The notes under the pieces are model-generated. The model was given only the letters and a program-made list of their open reading frames with translations. It was not told where the DNA came from and did not search any database. Positions 1 to 10,383 of a stretch of 24,244 nucleotides of DNA are shown piece after piece (position 1 is the first letter of the stretch; every line of letters begins with the position of its first letter). The position numbers and the translations under genes are program-made. Source of the DNA: Apostichopus parvimensis (lineage: Eukaryota; Echinodermata; Holothuroidea; Aspidochirotida; Stichopodidae); NCBI GenBank assembly GCA_000934455.1, contig JXUT01142749.1, positions 1 to 24,244 on the forward strand. Direction: 5' to 3'.

Positions 1-928
1 ACAAAAGAAGAAAAAAAGTTGGCATTTTGAGCATTTCTTATCATCATCGAAGGCTCACAATTGGAGACAGCAATAAAAATGACGAGAGGTAACTTTACCT
101 GCTATGTAAATAATACTACGAAACAGAAATTAAACCCTGTCGTTAAATTTGTCACAGATCTAAGCATACTCCTCCAATTGAGAATGTTGATTATTTCAAA
201 TGAAAAACAAACTGTACAGTAGATATACACAACAACTTTCATTCTGGACGTAACCAGTTACTGACTACTTTATGTAAATTGGGGGAGGGTGGGAGATTTG
301 GAGGTGGAAAGGGGAAATTGTCAAGTTTTGAAATATTTCTGAGCATCCACACATGTGCATCATCATCCTAGGAACTTGACACTACAAGTTCTTTTCTCTG
401 CTCTTACAACCCAACGGGAAGTAAAACTTACCAGAGACATTGCACAAATGAAGCAGACAACCTGAACTATTGAGCAAGCCTGCAGAAAAAGTCCCTAAAG
501 CATATTTTAGGATTTCCTGTAACCTTTAGCTCTCGTCACTGAATCATCTACGTTTAAAAACAAAACTTTGTTTGTAATTAAACTCGATAAATATTTACGT
601 TGAACTACAACGGGGGCGAAAATCCATCCACGGCAAACATGGGTCGTCCTTGCATAAATTACAGTTTGTTGGCCTCAGTTCAACTTATTTTATATGTACT
701 GGCAGTTAAAAACTAACATGGATGAATTTACTGCTTGGATATGACAGTCCTTTTCTTTTTAAACAATAAAAATGTGATTTGGAACAGAATACCCCTACAG
801 TAGCTGGCTGATCATGGTTTTTATTCGGAACGTAAAATTTGCATATTTGCGTCGTTCATTTTCGTTCGTGAACTTGGTGTGTTCTACAACTCTATGATCG
901 TGAAGGATCTGGGCTAAAGCATGTTTCC
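1..928. other. Non-coding stretch, no gene seen
   Basis: This is AT-rich sequence with stops in all frames and no reading frame of note. It contains a purine-rich G-run patch near 281-315 and two TACAGTA heptamers (215 and 796). I see no RNA gene, exon with convincing splice sites, or repeat with clear boundaries. It is probably intron or intergenic DNA. Confidence 0.5.
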
Positions 929-1099
929 TGTACTGTGATTAAACTCACCCTATGATCATCAATGGATTTGTACTCAAACTCACACTTATGGAATTTGGAA
1001 CTCAAACTTATGGATCTTTGTACTCAAACTCACACTTATTGATTTTTGTACTTAAACTCACATTTATGGACAGTTACTTGTACTTACTCTTATGAATTT
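929..1099. repeat. Degenerate ~28-bp minisatellite
   Basis: About five units of the form TGTACTCAAACTCACACTTA followed by TGGAATTT-like sequence follow one another from 969 to 1099. A more diverged copy lies at 929-956. Unit starts are near 969, 997, 1019, 1047 and 1079. The second unit is shortened (ACTCAAACTTATGG) and the last lacks part of the middle. No reading frame follows the period, so this is a non-coding tandem array. Confidence 0.8.
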
Positions 1100-1958
1100 G
1101 TAATAGTATTCTGGTCATTCTGGGTAAAGATTAATTACTCCACCTCCCCCTTCCTCCCTCATTTAAACCTCATTAAAGAAATACTTAACATGTAAATTAT
1201 GTGGCAGCTCACAATGAGCTAATTATTCATCTCCTTCTCACCTGGTTTTACTGTGTGTGCTTTGCAGGCATTGAACTTTCAGGGCAAATTACTTGTTGAA
1301 CAATCTAGTGAAGTGTTGCCTTGATTTATTAACTCTTTGCTCTAGTATGATGACTAAGCAAACTGAAGTTATTTATAACTGTCAAGTGTGGATTAACTGC
1401 TTTCTGTTATAATATAATGGTTGCCCCATTAAACAATATATTGTGTAAACAATAGACCAAGTACTGTGTGCGACAGATCTTAACTCCAGACAGGAGTCGC
1501 AAGTTTCTTCACAGAATATATATGCTTCTAAGGTCCTAGCTGGCATTGCGGAGGCACAAGTATCCTACAAATGGAAATATGCTTAATAGAAGACTCAGTC
1601 CCTCTAACAATAAATTTGCATAACCTTATAATTTGAACAATAACAACACTGGTTCATCAAACCCAACCCCCCCAAAAAACAACAACAAAACAAAACAAAC
1701 AATACAACCACAACAAAAATACTGCAATACTGTACAAATGCAGACCCTAGAAGCCGCATGTTCCAATTCTAACTACGGTAGATTTTTAGGATAGATTCAG
1801 TACTACACATCTTACATGGGCTGCTAACAGTTCTGACATGCACAGTACAGTATGGCATTGGTTGTGTACAAGTTGCAACATGTACAAATAGCGTTATTAA
1901 GTTCATCAGATCTGCAGTAATGATAAAACTTACTGGTTTATATATTTACGAGTGACGA
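1100..1958. other. Non-coding stretch with A/C-rich tract
   Basis: No gene is seen. An A/C-rich simple tract of AACAAAAC-type units runs from about 1657 to 1720. TACTGTA (1728) and TACAGTA (1846) heptamers are present. The stretch ends where the left arm of the foldback element begins. Confidence 0.5.
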
Positions 1959-2207
1959 GCTTACCTGTCTCCTCACAACCTTAGCACCTCATTCTACCGT
2001 GTCTAGTATGCCCTGGTAATCTTTTAACACTGTGCACCCTCAGCGACCGGCTCCCCCGGTCGTTGCCCTTCCTTCTCATTCTACCATCCAAAGTGTTTAC
2101 ACATACGTTTTCGTAGTGGATTTAAAACCTTTCGGAAATTGCCCGGAAACATTGGACATGCTAGACACGGTAGAATGAGGTGCTAAGGTGTGAGGAGACA
2201 GGTAAGC
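1959..2207. mobile_element. Foldback/MITE-like element with ~51-bp inverted arms
   Basis: The left arm (1959-2010) and the reverse complement of the right arm (2157-2207) match at all but one substitution and one single-base indel. Both read GCTTACCTGTCTCCTCACA at the outer end. The 146-bp loop holds a second hairpin: 2041-2050 pairs with 2056-2065 around a CTCCC loop, with one mismatch. A diverged copy of the arm's internal CTCATTCTACC motif lies at 2078-2090. There is no coding capacity, so the element would be non-autonomous if mobile. Weaker similarity (TATATTTAC against TAGATTTAC) extends outside the arms, so the true ends may lie a little beyond. I could not define a target-site duplication. 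Confidence 0.8.
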
Positions 2208-2489
2208 GAGGAACGAAGTAAATCTACCTTATTACAGTGAATCTGGCATAACAGACGCACAGTAGTTGTACAGCCATTTGGGTTAATTAACAGAACGTGT
2301 TAATCAAATGATTTTCATTTCTTTTGCACTTTTCCAAAGAAGCTTACAATAACTTCCCATGAGCCGAGCGTTAATTTTGTTTTATAGTAAGATTTGGTTC
2401 AATACATGGATATGGCACTGGGATAATATTACTCAAGTGAAAAGAGAAACCAAGCTGGTTTGAGACATTGAAACATGGAGTGTTGGCTT
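2208..2489. other. Spacer between foldback element and SINE
   Basis: AT-rich sequence with no supported gene. Just before the SINE head, GGAGTGTTGGCTT is followed by GGAGTGTTAGCTC, a short duplication of the first bases of the tRNA-like head. It could be a slippage event or the remains of the insertion junction. Confidence 0.45.
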
Positions 2490-2708
2490 GGAGTGTTAGC
2501 TCAGTGGTTAACGCCGGTGCCTTTAAATCATAAGGTCCCTGGTTCGAGTCACTCCCAGATTAATGTATGACAATTAACAATTCATAATCATGGACGTTAA
2601 ATATGAATGTATAAAGAGACTGACTTCGGTCAGCTTGCGGCTTTGATAAGCCAATGAGGCTTCTTCGCGATTTCCTGCTTGCAGGAGGATCTAATATACA
2701 TACATACA
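2490..2708 (+). mobile_element. tRNA-derived SINE
   Basis: The head resembles a tRNA gene. It starts GGAGTGT, has a box A-like TAGCTCAGTGG at 2497-2507 and a box B-like GGTTCGAGTCA at 2541-2551, the two internal RNA polymerase III promoter elements. The T-arm and acceptor arm are degenerate, so it is not a working tRNA gene. The unrelated body contains three short perfect hairpins: 2620-2633 with a UUCG loop, 2639-2652, and 2673-2686. The element ends in ATACATACATAC at about 2697-2708, a simple-repeat tail typical of SINEs. No clear target-site duplication was found. Copies would need reverse transcriptase supplied by a partner LINE, and none is visible in the window. Confidence 0.75.
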
Positions 2709-3456
2709 CGAGTTGGTATTACTATCATTAATCAAGTGTAATGACATGTAACTGGATGGGCAACATTATAAGCCTAAATCTATACATAACCTCTGTTAAC
2801 TCAGTGATCCCTTTTCAAATTGGTTATAAACAGTACAGCAACACCGTTTTGTTTTCCTTCCAAGTTAATACAGATGTGCAGGCACCATTTAATCTTCAAT
2901 TATCTCTACTTTGTAACCAGTTTCCTGGACGACTTTAATTTTGACCTGGAGGTATTGATTATAATCGGCAGAGTTTGTCAGCGAGATCACTCGGTGATAT
3001 ATTCGGTCTGTTCCCAGCGCTCTCCCAAATTAGTGAGCCTTCCTCGCTGGGTATTTCCCCTCGATCTGATGCAACTTTCTGCTGTCTTTGAATTAGGTTT
3101 TGCAACCTTTGGGGAGTTCATGACAAGCTATATTAATTGATTAAAATGAATCAATGCGGCTATAAGCTAATTTGCATCACCAGTCATATAGTTAGGTACA
3201 TGTAGGTAGGTAAGTGCATGTACAGTAGGAGCATAGTAAATAGAGCTCATCATCCGTAATTAATTTATCATCATCCGTAATTTATTAATTTATCCAAACT
3301 TTATTTATGTATTTACAAAGCAAACTCAACCATCTCCATTGACCTTACATATCTTATTTATAAATAGCATTTCTCCTCACTGTTGCAAAATAACTTTTGA
3401 AGTGTGAACCTTCCTGAAAGTACTTTTGAAGTTTGCTCAACTTTTTCTCTTTTGCG
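2709..3456. other. Non-coding stretch
   Basis: Two overlapping open frames (2741-2938 and 2820-3140, plus strand) have no recognisable domain or splice context, and I treat them as chance. A short near-tandem duplication of ATCATCCGTAATT lies at about 3248-3295. No RNA gene or regulatory array is supported. Confidence 0.5.
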
Positions 3457-3935
3457 GGTAGTTCCATGGAGTCATTATCCATTCCTTTATATTTCCTGCA
3501 CAATTCCAGACTACAATCTATTTACGGATCGACGTTGAGTGATCTGGGAAATACCCAAGCTACGTTACTCTCGGAAGCAGGAAAATGTTTAAATCACGTA
3601 GAGTACCTGACATATTGGATCCGGTAATTCCATAGAGTCATTTTCCATTCCTTAATAATACCTGCACATCTCAAATTACAATCTATTTACGAATCATGAT
3701 TGATCTGGGAAATACCCACTTCGTTACTCTCGGAAGCAAGAAAATGTTTGAAGCACGTACAGTACCTAACATAAGGATCAGGTAGTTCCATGGAGTCATT
3801 TTCCATTCCTTAATAATACCTGCACATGTCAAATTACAATCTAGTTACGAATCATGATGATTGATCTGGGAAATACCCACTTCGTTAATCTCGGAAGCAG
3901 GGAAATGTTTGAAGCACGTGCAGTACCTAACATAA
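3457..3935. repeat. Three tandem copies of a ~160-bp unit
   Basis: The units start at 3457, 3623 and 3781, each beginning GGTA(G/A)TTCCAT(G/A)GAGTCATT and ending near a CACGT(A/G)-AGTACCT motif. They are about 166, 158 and 155 bp long. By eye, units 2 and 3 differ by about eight substitutions and a 3-base insertion. Unit 1 is clearly more diverged, so the 2/3 duplication is the younger event. An open frame across unit 1 (3433-3627) is not conserved in the other copies. Shared internal landmarks are TGATCTGGGAAATACCCA and CTCGGAAGCA. Confidence 0.9.
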
Positions 3936-4834
3936 CATCTACAGAGCCAGATTATATACAAAAAAATTCAATCAGAACTTGTTAAACATTATACAACTTA
4001 AAAAGGACACTTTTCAACTTACAGGTTCATTGAGATACCTACAGGTATGTGCATGAAGCCAATATTTATATTAAGGCAACTTTAGGGCTACGATCAAATG
4101 TGTGATACTACGACACACACGGCCGATCGACGCTGCAAAAAAATTACATGGTGACTTGATAAGATCTCTGGAGGGCAACTTCCAAAGCAGACAGTTTCCA
4201 GGGACTGGTGCTAAATATAGAGAAACATAACCACCAAGGTATTACTTTCAGACTGTTTATATACAACTACATTACTTCTGCCCCAGCAACGAGATTACCA
4301 GCTGCAGCACAGTTGTTAGAAGCTACTCTTCCAATTTAGAATCATTATCATATATATGACCTGGATGACAGGGAACAAACATAAAGGTCCTTGATATTGT
4401 CTTTTACTTTACATATTCACTGACGATGATTCACCTCTAAACCCTTGTCTTCTTCGACAACCTGTAAGCCGGCGTATATCAGAAAACTTATTGTTACCAC
4501 CGGCTGTTATATAGAAGTAAGTTAACTTTAATAGACAGGATTGCACAATAGCTGCTGAATATTGACTGGTTCGTATCTCCAAGCACTGACTAGTTAGTGA
4601 TACAAGTCCAGACTCCACACCCCTGTTTGTCAAGAGCTACTACTACTACCCTGGGCTTTTCTGGTTTGTCAATATAGACCCAGTTGCTGCATTGAGTTTT
4701 AATCTGGTTGGCTGCACCACAAAGGGAGCAGAAAGATACAATGACTCACTTTAATAAATACAGATCACTGGGCTGGCTAGCTGTACTAATCAGTTGCGGG
4801 CAAACCGTGCGGTAAAAGCTTTGATTAAAACCGG

Positions 4835-4853
4835 CTCTCTCTCTCTCTCTCTC
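4835..4853. repeat. (CT)n microsatellite
   Basis: About nine uninterrupted CT dinucleotides. Confidence 0.9.
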
Positions 4854-6549
4854 ACAAGCAGTGATGGTGCAATAGTTATGTCCCAACAACAAATTTGATA
4901 AATTAATGAAGTCAGTTTTAAACTTTAATTGCCTCGTTGTTAATGTTTTCTCTACTTTTTCAAAGCCAGCTACAGTATAGGACCCTTTTGAGCATTTCCC
5001 AATGAAATGAAATTGTTCTACCAGGTACCATTATCCTGTTTAGTCCTAGGAGAATAATTTTTCACAATTACATAAACATGGATGAGGTGCCCTTTTTAGA
5101 ACCCTCACTGTTAACTTTTTTTGACCAGTAAGACTTGGACCACCCCCCTCCCCCCCCCAACACAAAAGTGACACATCTAGACCTAATACTCTTCAATGCA
5201 ACTCAAGGTTACCTGTTTTTGGTTCTTCGTTTGCTTTTCAGTGAAAGAGTTGTGAAGACTTCAAGGGTTAAATATTCATCGAACAGATACTTAACCAAAA
5301 TGATCGAGGGCCCTAGGTAAAGTTATGACATCATAAGCCAATATAAAGCCATGATTCAGTGAGTAAGATTTCAAATCATCTCTCCATATGCACTGATCTT
5401 GATACATATGGCAAGGCTACCAGTCAGTTACCCTGGGTGCATATATTATATACACCTACCCATACCCATGTACGTACAGTATTTATGTACGTGGATGAGT
5501 ACCAGGGTAGGTACATACCACTGTAGGTAAGAACTGACAGTACGCAAATGATTTGTAAATCTCTGGGGAGACTTCCATAGAAACAACAGAAAACAAAAAC
5601 AAGAAATATTTTGATCTTACCACATGTCACAATTTTAACATGATGACATATTGGACCAAAATGCTGATTGCCAGGTACATGCATTCTCGTATCGCTGTTA
5701 AGGTCACCTATAACTTTTGCAAAATTTGGAAGCTACAAATCTGTTTCACTAAAAAGCTATTTCCAAATATGAACAAGACAGCCCTAAGAAACAATATTTT
5801 CAATTTCATTTTATTCATGGAATATCAGGTACCAATACCTTTTTTACATAAAATTAAGCGAACAAACTCCCCCCCCCCCCTTTTGTTCCTTAGAACATAT
5901 CTCTTTTGACTTCGTCCTCTCACGAAGGAATTTTGGACAAAAATTTCTGATTAGTGTGCATGTACAGAAGTATTTCATGTAAACTTAGAGTATGTTAAGT
6001 TTGGTTATACTGAGGACATTAAACAGCCTGTTAACTTTTTAATTAATCCATGCGAAAGTATTTTCTGTTCCACTGTAAAATTGAACAATAACATTCCAGA
6101 GGCGTTGGTTTTCTATCACTTGTTTCAATCTTCTCTCGAAGTAGAACATTTCACTTTGCAAAAACGAAACGATTCGTTATCCTTACGCTTTAATGAAGCT
6201 TTCATTGAACTGAACTGCAACCGACCTTCCACAGAATGCATATAATTCATTTTTTTTTACACTGTCGATTATGAAAACTGATTACAAATATGAGATATAT
6301 GGTTCCATGCAACTGGAGTGGTAATTCTTTCATTACTTCACATTTTCTACTATCAATATTCTCTATTTCATGGAAAATCAAAAGCAAATGCGAGAGAATG
6401 TAATATTATTAATGTAACGTTTCTGAGTAATTTAGTACGCTATCGATCAGGACAGTTCCCTCAAGTTGTAAATATACCGTAACTAATGTTTATAATATGT
6501 CCATAAAAGACGATGAATAAGTATCAGAATGAATGCATATTTAAATTCA

Positions 6550-6615
6550 GAAAATGAGTTGAAAAAATAATGAGATGAAAAAAATATGATGAAAAAAAAT
6601 GAGATGAAAAAAATG
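6550..6615. repeat. Degenerate ATGAGATGAAAAAA array
   Basis: Four to five imperfect units mixing ATGAGATG or ATGATG with runs of six to eight A residues. It is a short A-rich minisatellite with no coding meaning. Confidence 0.7.
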
Positions 6616-6860
6616 AGTATGCATGTAATTTTGGTTTGTGATATCACTATTACATGGTGGAGAGGAGGACTGGGGGGGGAGGGAGAAGGGTGGGGGAAAG
6701 GATATCTTGTGTCATCTTCCTAGAGGGAACTAACTATCATATGAACTGATATAGGGATATAATATTAGAGAACAAAGATGCTTTTTCATTGCAAGCATGG
6801 TGGAAATTTAAAACGCTATCTGAGGCTTGATTTAATAGCAGAACCTCTAGTCTTCTGAAG

Positions 6861-6899
6861 AAAATTGACGTAATTATGGAAAAATTGACGTAATTATGG
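6861..6899. repeat. 20-bp tandem duplication containing TGACGTAA
   Basis: AAAATTGACGTAATTATGG occurs twice, at 6861-6879 and 6881-6899, with one spacer A. Each copy carries TGACGTAA, a half-CRE/bZIP-type site. The exact identity of the copies implies a recent duplication. Confidence 0.85.
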
Positions 6900-8160
6900 G
6901 TCATTTACATAACGCAGGTGTATAGTATACATCCAGTCAGATGCAGGCAAAAAGAATGTGTATATTCTCCATAAGTAGTTTAAGTTAAGCCACACAAGGA
7001 TGGATGATTTCCTACAGCTCAGGTCGTTCTCCACTAAAGATCTTGAAATTTGATTAAATACACAAACCTGTATTCATCCTTCCATTCTTCATCTATCTTT
7101 ATCGAGAATAAAGTCACCTGGGAATAAATTTTATCCAGTCACCCATCATAAAATCCTATGCAAAATAGTCAATTGCTATGTAAGCTATACAAAGATGTAT
7201 ATATAGCAGTTTTTTACAAAGATGTATTTAACCGTTTTTTTCATCCAATAGTAATTTTATATATGACAAAGTTCAAGGCCTTTTAACCTGCTAGTACACA
7301 AAATCTTAACATTCCCTGAGAGTTGGTTAAAAGTTTATAGCTCTTGCCTGCCTCTGTCCAACCAAACTTTCTGGTACAACACCCGGGTGCCTACCTCTTT
7401 CTTAACATAAATCTTCAATATCTGAGGTTTCCTGTACAATTACCATTATAAACCTTAAATTATAACCTGTGTAGTGGCCATTTTGCCCATAAACGGTACC
7501 TTCACGTTTTGTTATGCAATGTGACAGAATGCATGTACAGTATACTCCCTGAATTTACAATTCTATCCAAACAGAAAAATGAAATAAAAAAATGCACTTG
7601 TGTGACCCCGTTAGGAATATAAGGTGAAACAGCGCCCATGGAATTGAAATAAATTTACCATCGCAAAGTTCATTCAACCATGTCAATTTAAGAATTCAAT
7701 TACACCCTAACATATTTATATGGAAGGACTATTGTGTATATTTATGTACACTGAAATCTTTACGACCACCAGTGCATATATCTTTTGTGAACAAATCTGA
7801 TCTCTGATTTAGACACAAATATTTAGCAACTATCAAATTGTCTGTAGGATCTTCAGAAGGTTCGATACGTACGATCGAATGATTGGCACTTTGTGAGACA
7901 TATTTCGAAATTTTCATGATCCACCTCTTAAAATTATAGAAAACTATATTCACTGAGTTTTTTTCAACGCTGGGTCTCCTTCTGCCTAAGGAATTTTGTA
8001 ATATCAATGGCAATTGCCATGGTAACAAAGCATTAATTATACTGTACTGCAAGCTTGCAGATATTGCTAACGAAGACCAGAAAGCCAATCTTTGGATGTG
8101 CATGACAACAATCATGAAATGGCAGCACCTAGACGATAACAACAACATAATTCAAGTTAC

Positions 8161-8172
8161 CTTGACACTGCC
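8161..8172 (-). other. Possible 12-nt microexon
   Basis: On the minus strand a run of ten T followed by GCAG forms a strong-looking acceptor. Twelve bases (GGCAGTGTCAAG) follow, then GTAACTT, an acceptable donor after AAG. Twelve bases preserve the reading frame. In the phase left by the exon at 12185-11532 it would add Gly-Gln-Cys-Gln with no stop. This is only a pattern of splice signals, and isolated acceptor/donor pairs occur by chance in AT-rich introns. Confidence 0.15.
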
Positions 8173-8274
8173 CTGCAAAAAAAAAATTCCCATCTACCCC
8201 ATCTTCGGAAATTGTGAATGAACCCGTACAACCGTGGCAACAAGAGATCTCCATTTGTTCCCGCCTATGACATT

Positions 8275-8334
8275 TGACGTCACAGCCAGATATCTCATAG
8301 AAACAGCGGTGTGATCTCTTTCAAAAATATAAAA
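8275..8334 (+). promoter_or_regulatory. Candidate promoter: CRE plus TATA box
   Basis: A perfect TGACGTCA palindrome, the full CRE bound by CREB/ATF-type bZIP proteins, lies at 8275-8282. A TATAAAA box lies at 8328-8334 on the plus strand, about 46 bp further on. A transcription start would be expected near 8355-8365. Within 70 bases of that point there are ATG codons followed by a splice donor. The order and spacing fit a core promoter. The TATA box sits in an A-run, which lowers its weight. Confidence 0.35.
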
Positions 8335-8396
8335 AAAAAGCTTACTCGTCAAATTAGCTGAGAACAGTCCATTCAGGAGCGAGGGAGACTCGACTC

Positions 8397-8577
8397 ATGA
8401 CTGTCTGGAGGAATTCATTGTGTTGCCATGACAATGAAACTGCCAATTACTCTCCCTTTGAACGGCAAACAACTCCCCACTGCGGTGAGCTACATTTTTG
8501 ATCTTTTAATTGTGATACTCTGTATGTTCAACCTTTCAGTCCAAAGGACATCGGACACGCCTGCACTTCATATTTAA
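8397..8577 (+). CDS. Candidate first exon or small ORF behind CRE/TATA promoter
   Basis: I do not recognise a product. The first ATG after the predicted start site is at 8397 and would give 29 codons plus one base up to a donor GCG|GTGAGC at 8484/8485. A second ATG at 8428, in better context (GCCATGA), gives 19 codons to the same donor in phase 0. If unspliced it continues to a stop at 8575-8577, giving 49 residues in total. In that reading residues 20-38 (VSYIFDLLIVILCMFNLSV) form a hydrophobic segment that could be a membrane anchor, ending in an Asn-Leu-Ser glycosylation motif. The two ATGs compete in different frames. The start, the splicing and even its existence as a gene are uncertain. 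Confidence 0.2.
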
Positions 8578-9450
8578 GTAAATAGTCTATAGATATGCTT
8601 TTCACCTACTTAAACAAGCAGGCCATACGGTAGGAAAAAAATAAATAGATTTCAAATATCTGTTCCGAGGAATGTAGATCCATTTTATAACGGTTAAAAT
8701 GGGTTCAAAAAGTCTGGAGCAAGCAGTTATAATAGTTCAAATTCCATGTGGTGGAATTGGGTACATTGTTGATGGCTTTTAATCAACCAAATGGAAAACG
8801 GTTTGTTTATTCCTAAAATGGAACTGATTTATGAAAAGGGGCCCATCGCAGTCTCATGCTCTCTGTGCCACCCTCTGACTCTGTCCATCCGTAAACAATG
8901 CATGCACGGCCTATGGCACAGCGAGCACTGCCTTTTCCTTGGGCTTGTAGATTGCAAAGTTTTTGCAATCAAGATGATGATGTGTGTGTGATCAACCAGG
9001 CCATGGAATTATTTGTGAAACAGTGTAAAAAATTTATAAATGCAAAAGTCACAAAGTTCTCAAAATCCCGTGGATCTGTACACCGAATGATGGATCAACA
9101 TCCTTACGATACAATTTTTATAGTTGCGAATGCAGCCATTTTATATTGCTACCCTGATTACCCGATAACCTGATCCCTGCAGCCAAATAATTCCATAAAC
9201 TTTGATACAGAAAAAAACAAACAAACAAACAAAAACAAACAAATCAACACAAAAACAAATTGCTGACCTCTGTGGCCCTATCGACTAAATGCGTTCAGAA
9301 GTAATTAATTTGTCGCGTAAAGCCCCTTCAGCTCTTCACCCAGATAGTTGAGAGTGTGCAATTTTTAACATCACATCAAACACATGTACTTCCATTATAT
9401 GTCAAATCAGTTTGGACTGCAATATACCATAAATATTAACTTCTGCAAAT
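8578..9450. other. Non-coding stretch
   Basis: Two overlapping plus-strand frames (8791-8991 and 8898-9173) have no recognisable domain. An AAAC-type simple repeat occupies 9211-9260. Nothing else is supported. Confidence 0.5.
9211..9260. repeat. (AAAC)n simple repeat
   Basis: Interrupted tetranucleotide units AAAC/ACAA following an A7 run. Confidence 0.85.
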
Positions 9451-9752
9451 TAGTATATTTGTGCCTGACAGAGGTTTTGTTTACTTATTAAACAGTTTTT
9501 AAAGGGATTGCCCGTAAAGATACAAAAATTGTCAATAACAATTCTAAGTTCATGTCATGACAAAACAATTTAAAAGGAATCTACAGTACTTCTGCCGTGG
9601 AAGAAATATCATATATACAACAGCACCATGCTGACCTTATTAGTGTATGTGCCTGACAGAGGCTTTGTTTACTAATTAAACAGTTTTTAAAGGGATTACC
9701 CATAACAGAAACCAAAACTGTTGATAACAACAGCTCACCATGCTGACCTCAA
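9451..9752. repeat. ~190-bp tandem duplication, second copy partial
   Basis: Copy 1 begins at 9451 and copy 2 at 9641. Both contain GTGCCTGACAGAGG, TTTGTTTACT and TTAAACAGTTTTTAAAGGG in the same order. CACCATGCTGACCT occurs at the end of copy 1 (about 9624) and again at about 9737, so copy 2 has lost roughly 80 bp of its middle. Neither copy is coding. The divergence suggests an older duplication than the 3457-3935 array. Confidence 0.85.
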
Positions 9753-10383
9753 TGCACAGGCCTCTCATTACACTGTACAGTATTACAGCCACAAGGTCAT
9801 TTTAAATAGTGTCAACAATCTACTTCCCCCATCCCTCTCTACCTAATTGTACAATCACTGACCCACTTTCCAGGTGTCCTAGTACTTAATTGAATTAATG
9901 CCTCCATATGTTAAAAAAGAAAGAAAAACAGTTAACAATTAATGTAAATGCAAGTTGTTTACATTACTGGTTGCTACCTACACAGAAAACCTACTTCCCA
10001 AGCAATGTACTTTGCTATGAGAAGAACCAAGTAGTACTGTAATGTCCAGTTTGCATTGATCACAACTCTCCTACAGAGAGACCAAAGCAGAACATCTCCA
10101 CAAATCCACTCAAGCATGTGGTAACACACACCACATGACCTTCTTTGTCTCGAAAGCTCATTCATGGTGCGGTGTAGATCCACTGTTCAATTCTCACGAA
10201 GAAAAGGAATTGGCTCGGTGCCAAGAGCAAAGAAACATGCGCTGCTGACTTGAATACACTGTGAAGACACCAATTACGCACAGCAAATCTCGTAACATGC
10301 TCGTTGGCAAAGTTGGGGTCTCCAAACTTTTGCATGATTTGCATTTCTCACAGAGTGTGACACTTTCCGCCCGTGATGTGAAC
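9753..10383. other. Stretch with several short minus-strand frames
   Basis: From about 10000 upward the base composition is less AT-rich than the flanks, and short minus-strand frames overlap in different phases. No domain is recognisable. It may be 3' untranslated or decayed coding sequence, or simply chance. No AATAAA on the minus strand was seen just downstream of the candidate terminal exon. Confidence 0.35.

Larger units (their letters stand above)
3936..8160. other. Long non-coding stretch with simple repeats
   Basis: No supported gene lies here. Visible structure includes a (CT)n tract at 4835-4853, C-runs at 5141-5158 and 5869-5880, and a G-rich patch at 6660-6700. There is also a degenerate ATGAGATGAAAAAA array at 6550-6615, a 20-bp tandem duplication at 6861-6899, and a repeated ACAAAGATGTAT at 7189 and 7216. 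The longest open frame, minus strand 8148-7729 (139 codons), shows no domain. The stretch is consistent with intron or intergenic DNA. Confidence 0.5.

Noticed and set aside
2490-2562. Functional tRNA gene
   Set aside because: Boxes A and B are present, but the T-arm and acceptor arm do not pair properly and the anticodon arm is one base short of the normal layout; it is the head of a SINE.
2820-3140. 106-codon plus-strand frame after the SINE
   Set aside because: Overlaps another open frame of similar quality, no domain, no conserved start context.
3457-3935. CRISPR-like array
   Set aside because: Units are ~160 bp and similar along their whole length, with no short-repeat/unique-spacer alternation, and the genome looks animal.
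7729-8148. 139-codon minus-strand open frame
   Set aside because: No recognisable domain, AT-rich codon make-up and no supporting splice or promoter context on its own; a frame of this length is possible by chance in 24 kb.
8485-8539. 55-nt mini-intron between the GTGAGC donor and a TTTCAG acceptor
   Set aside because: Shorter than introns usually are in such genomes, and the acceptor's pyrimidine tract is weak.
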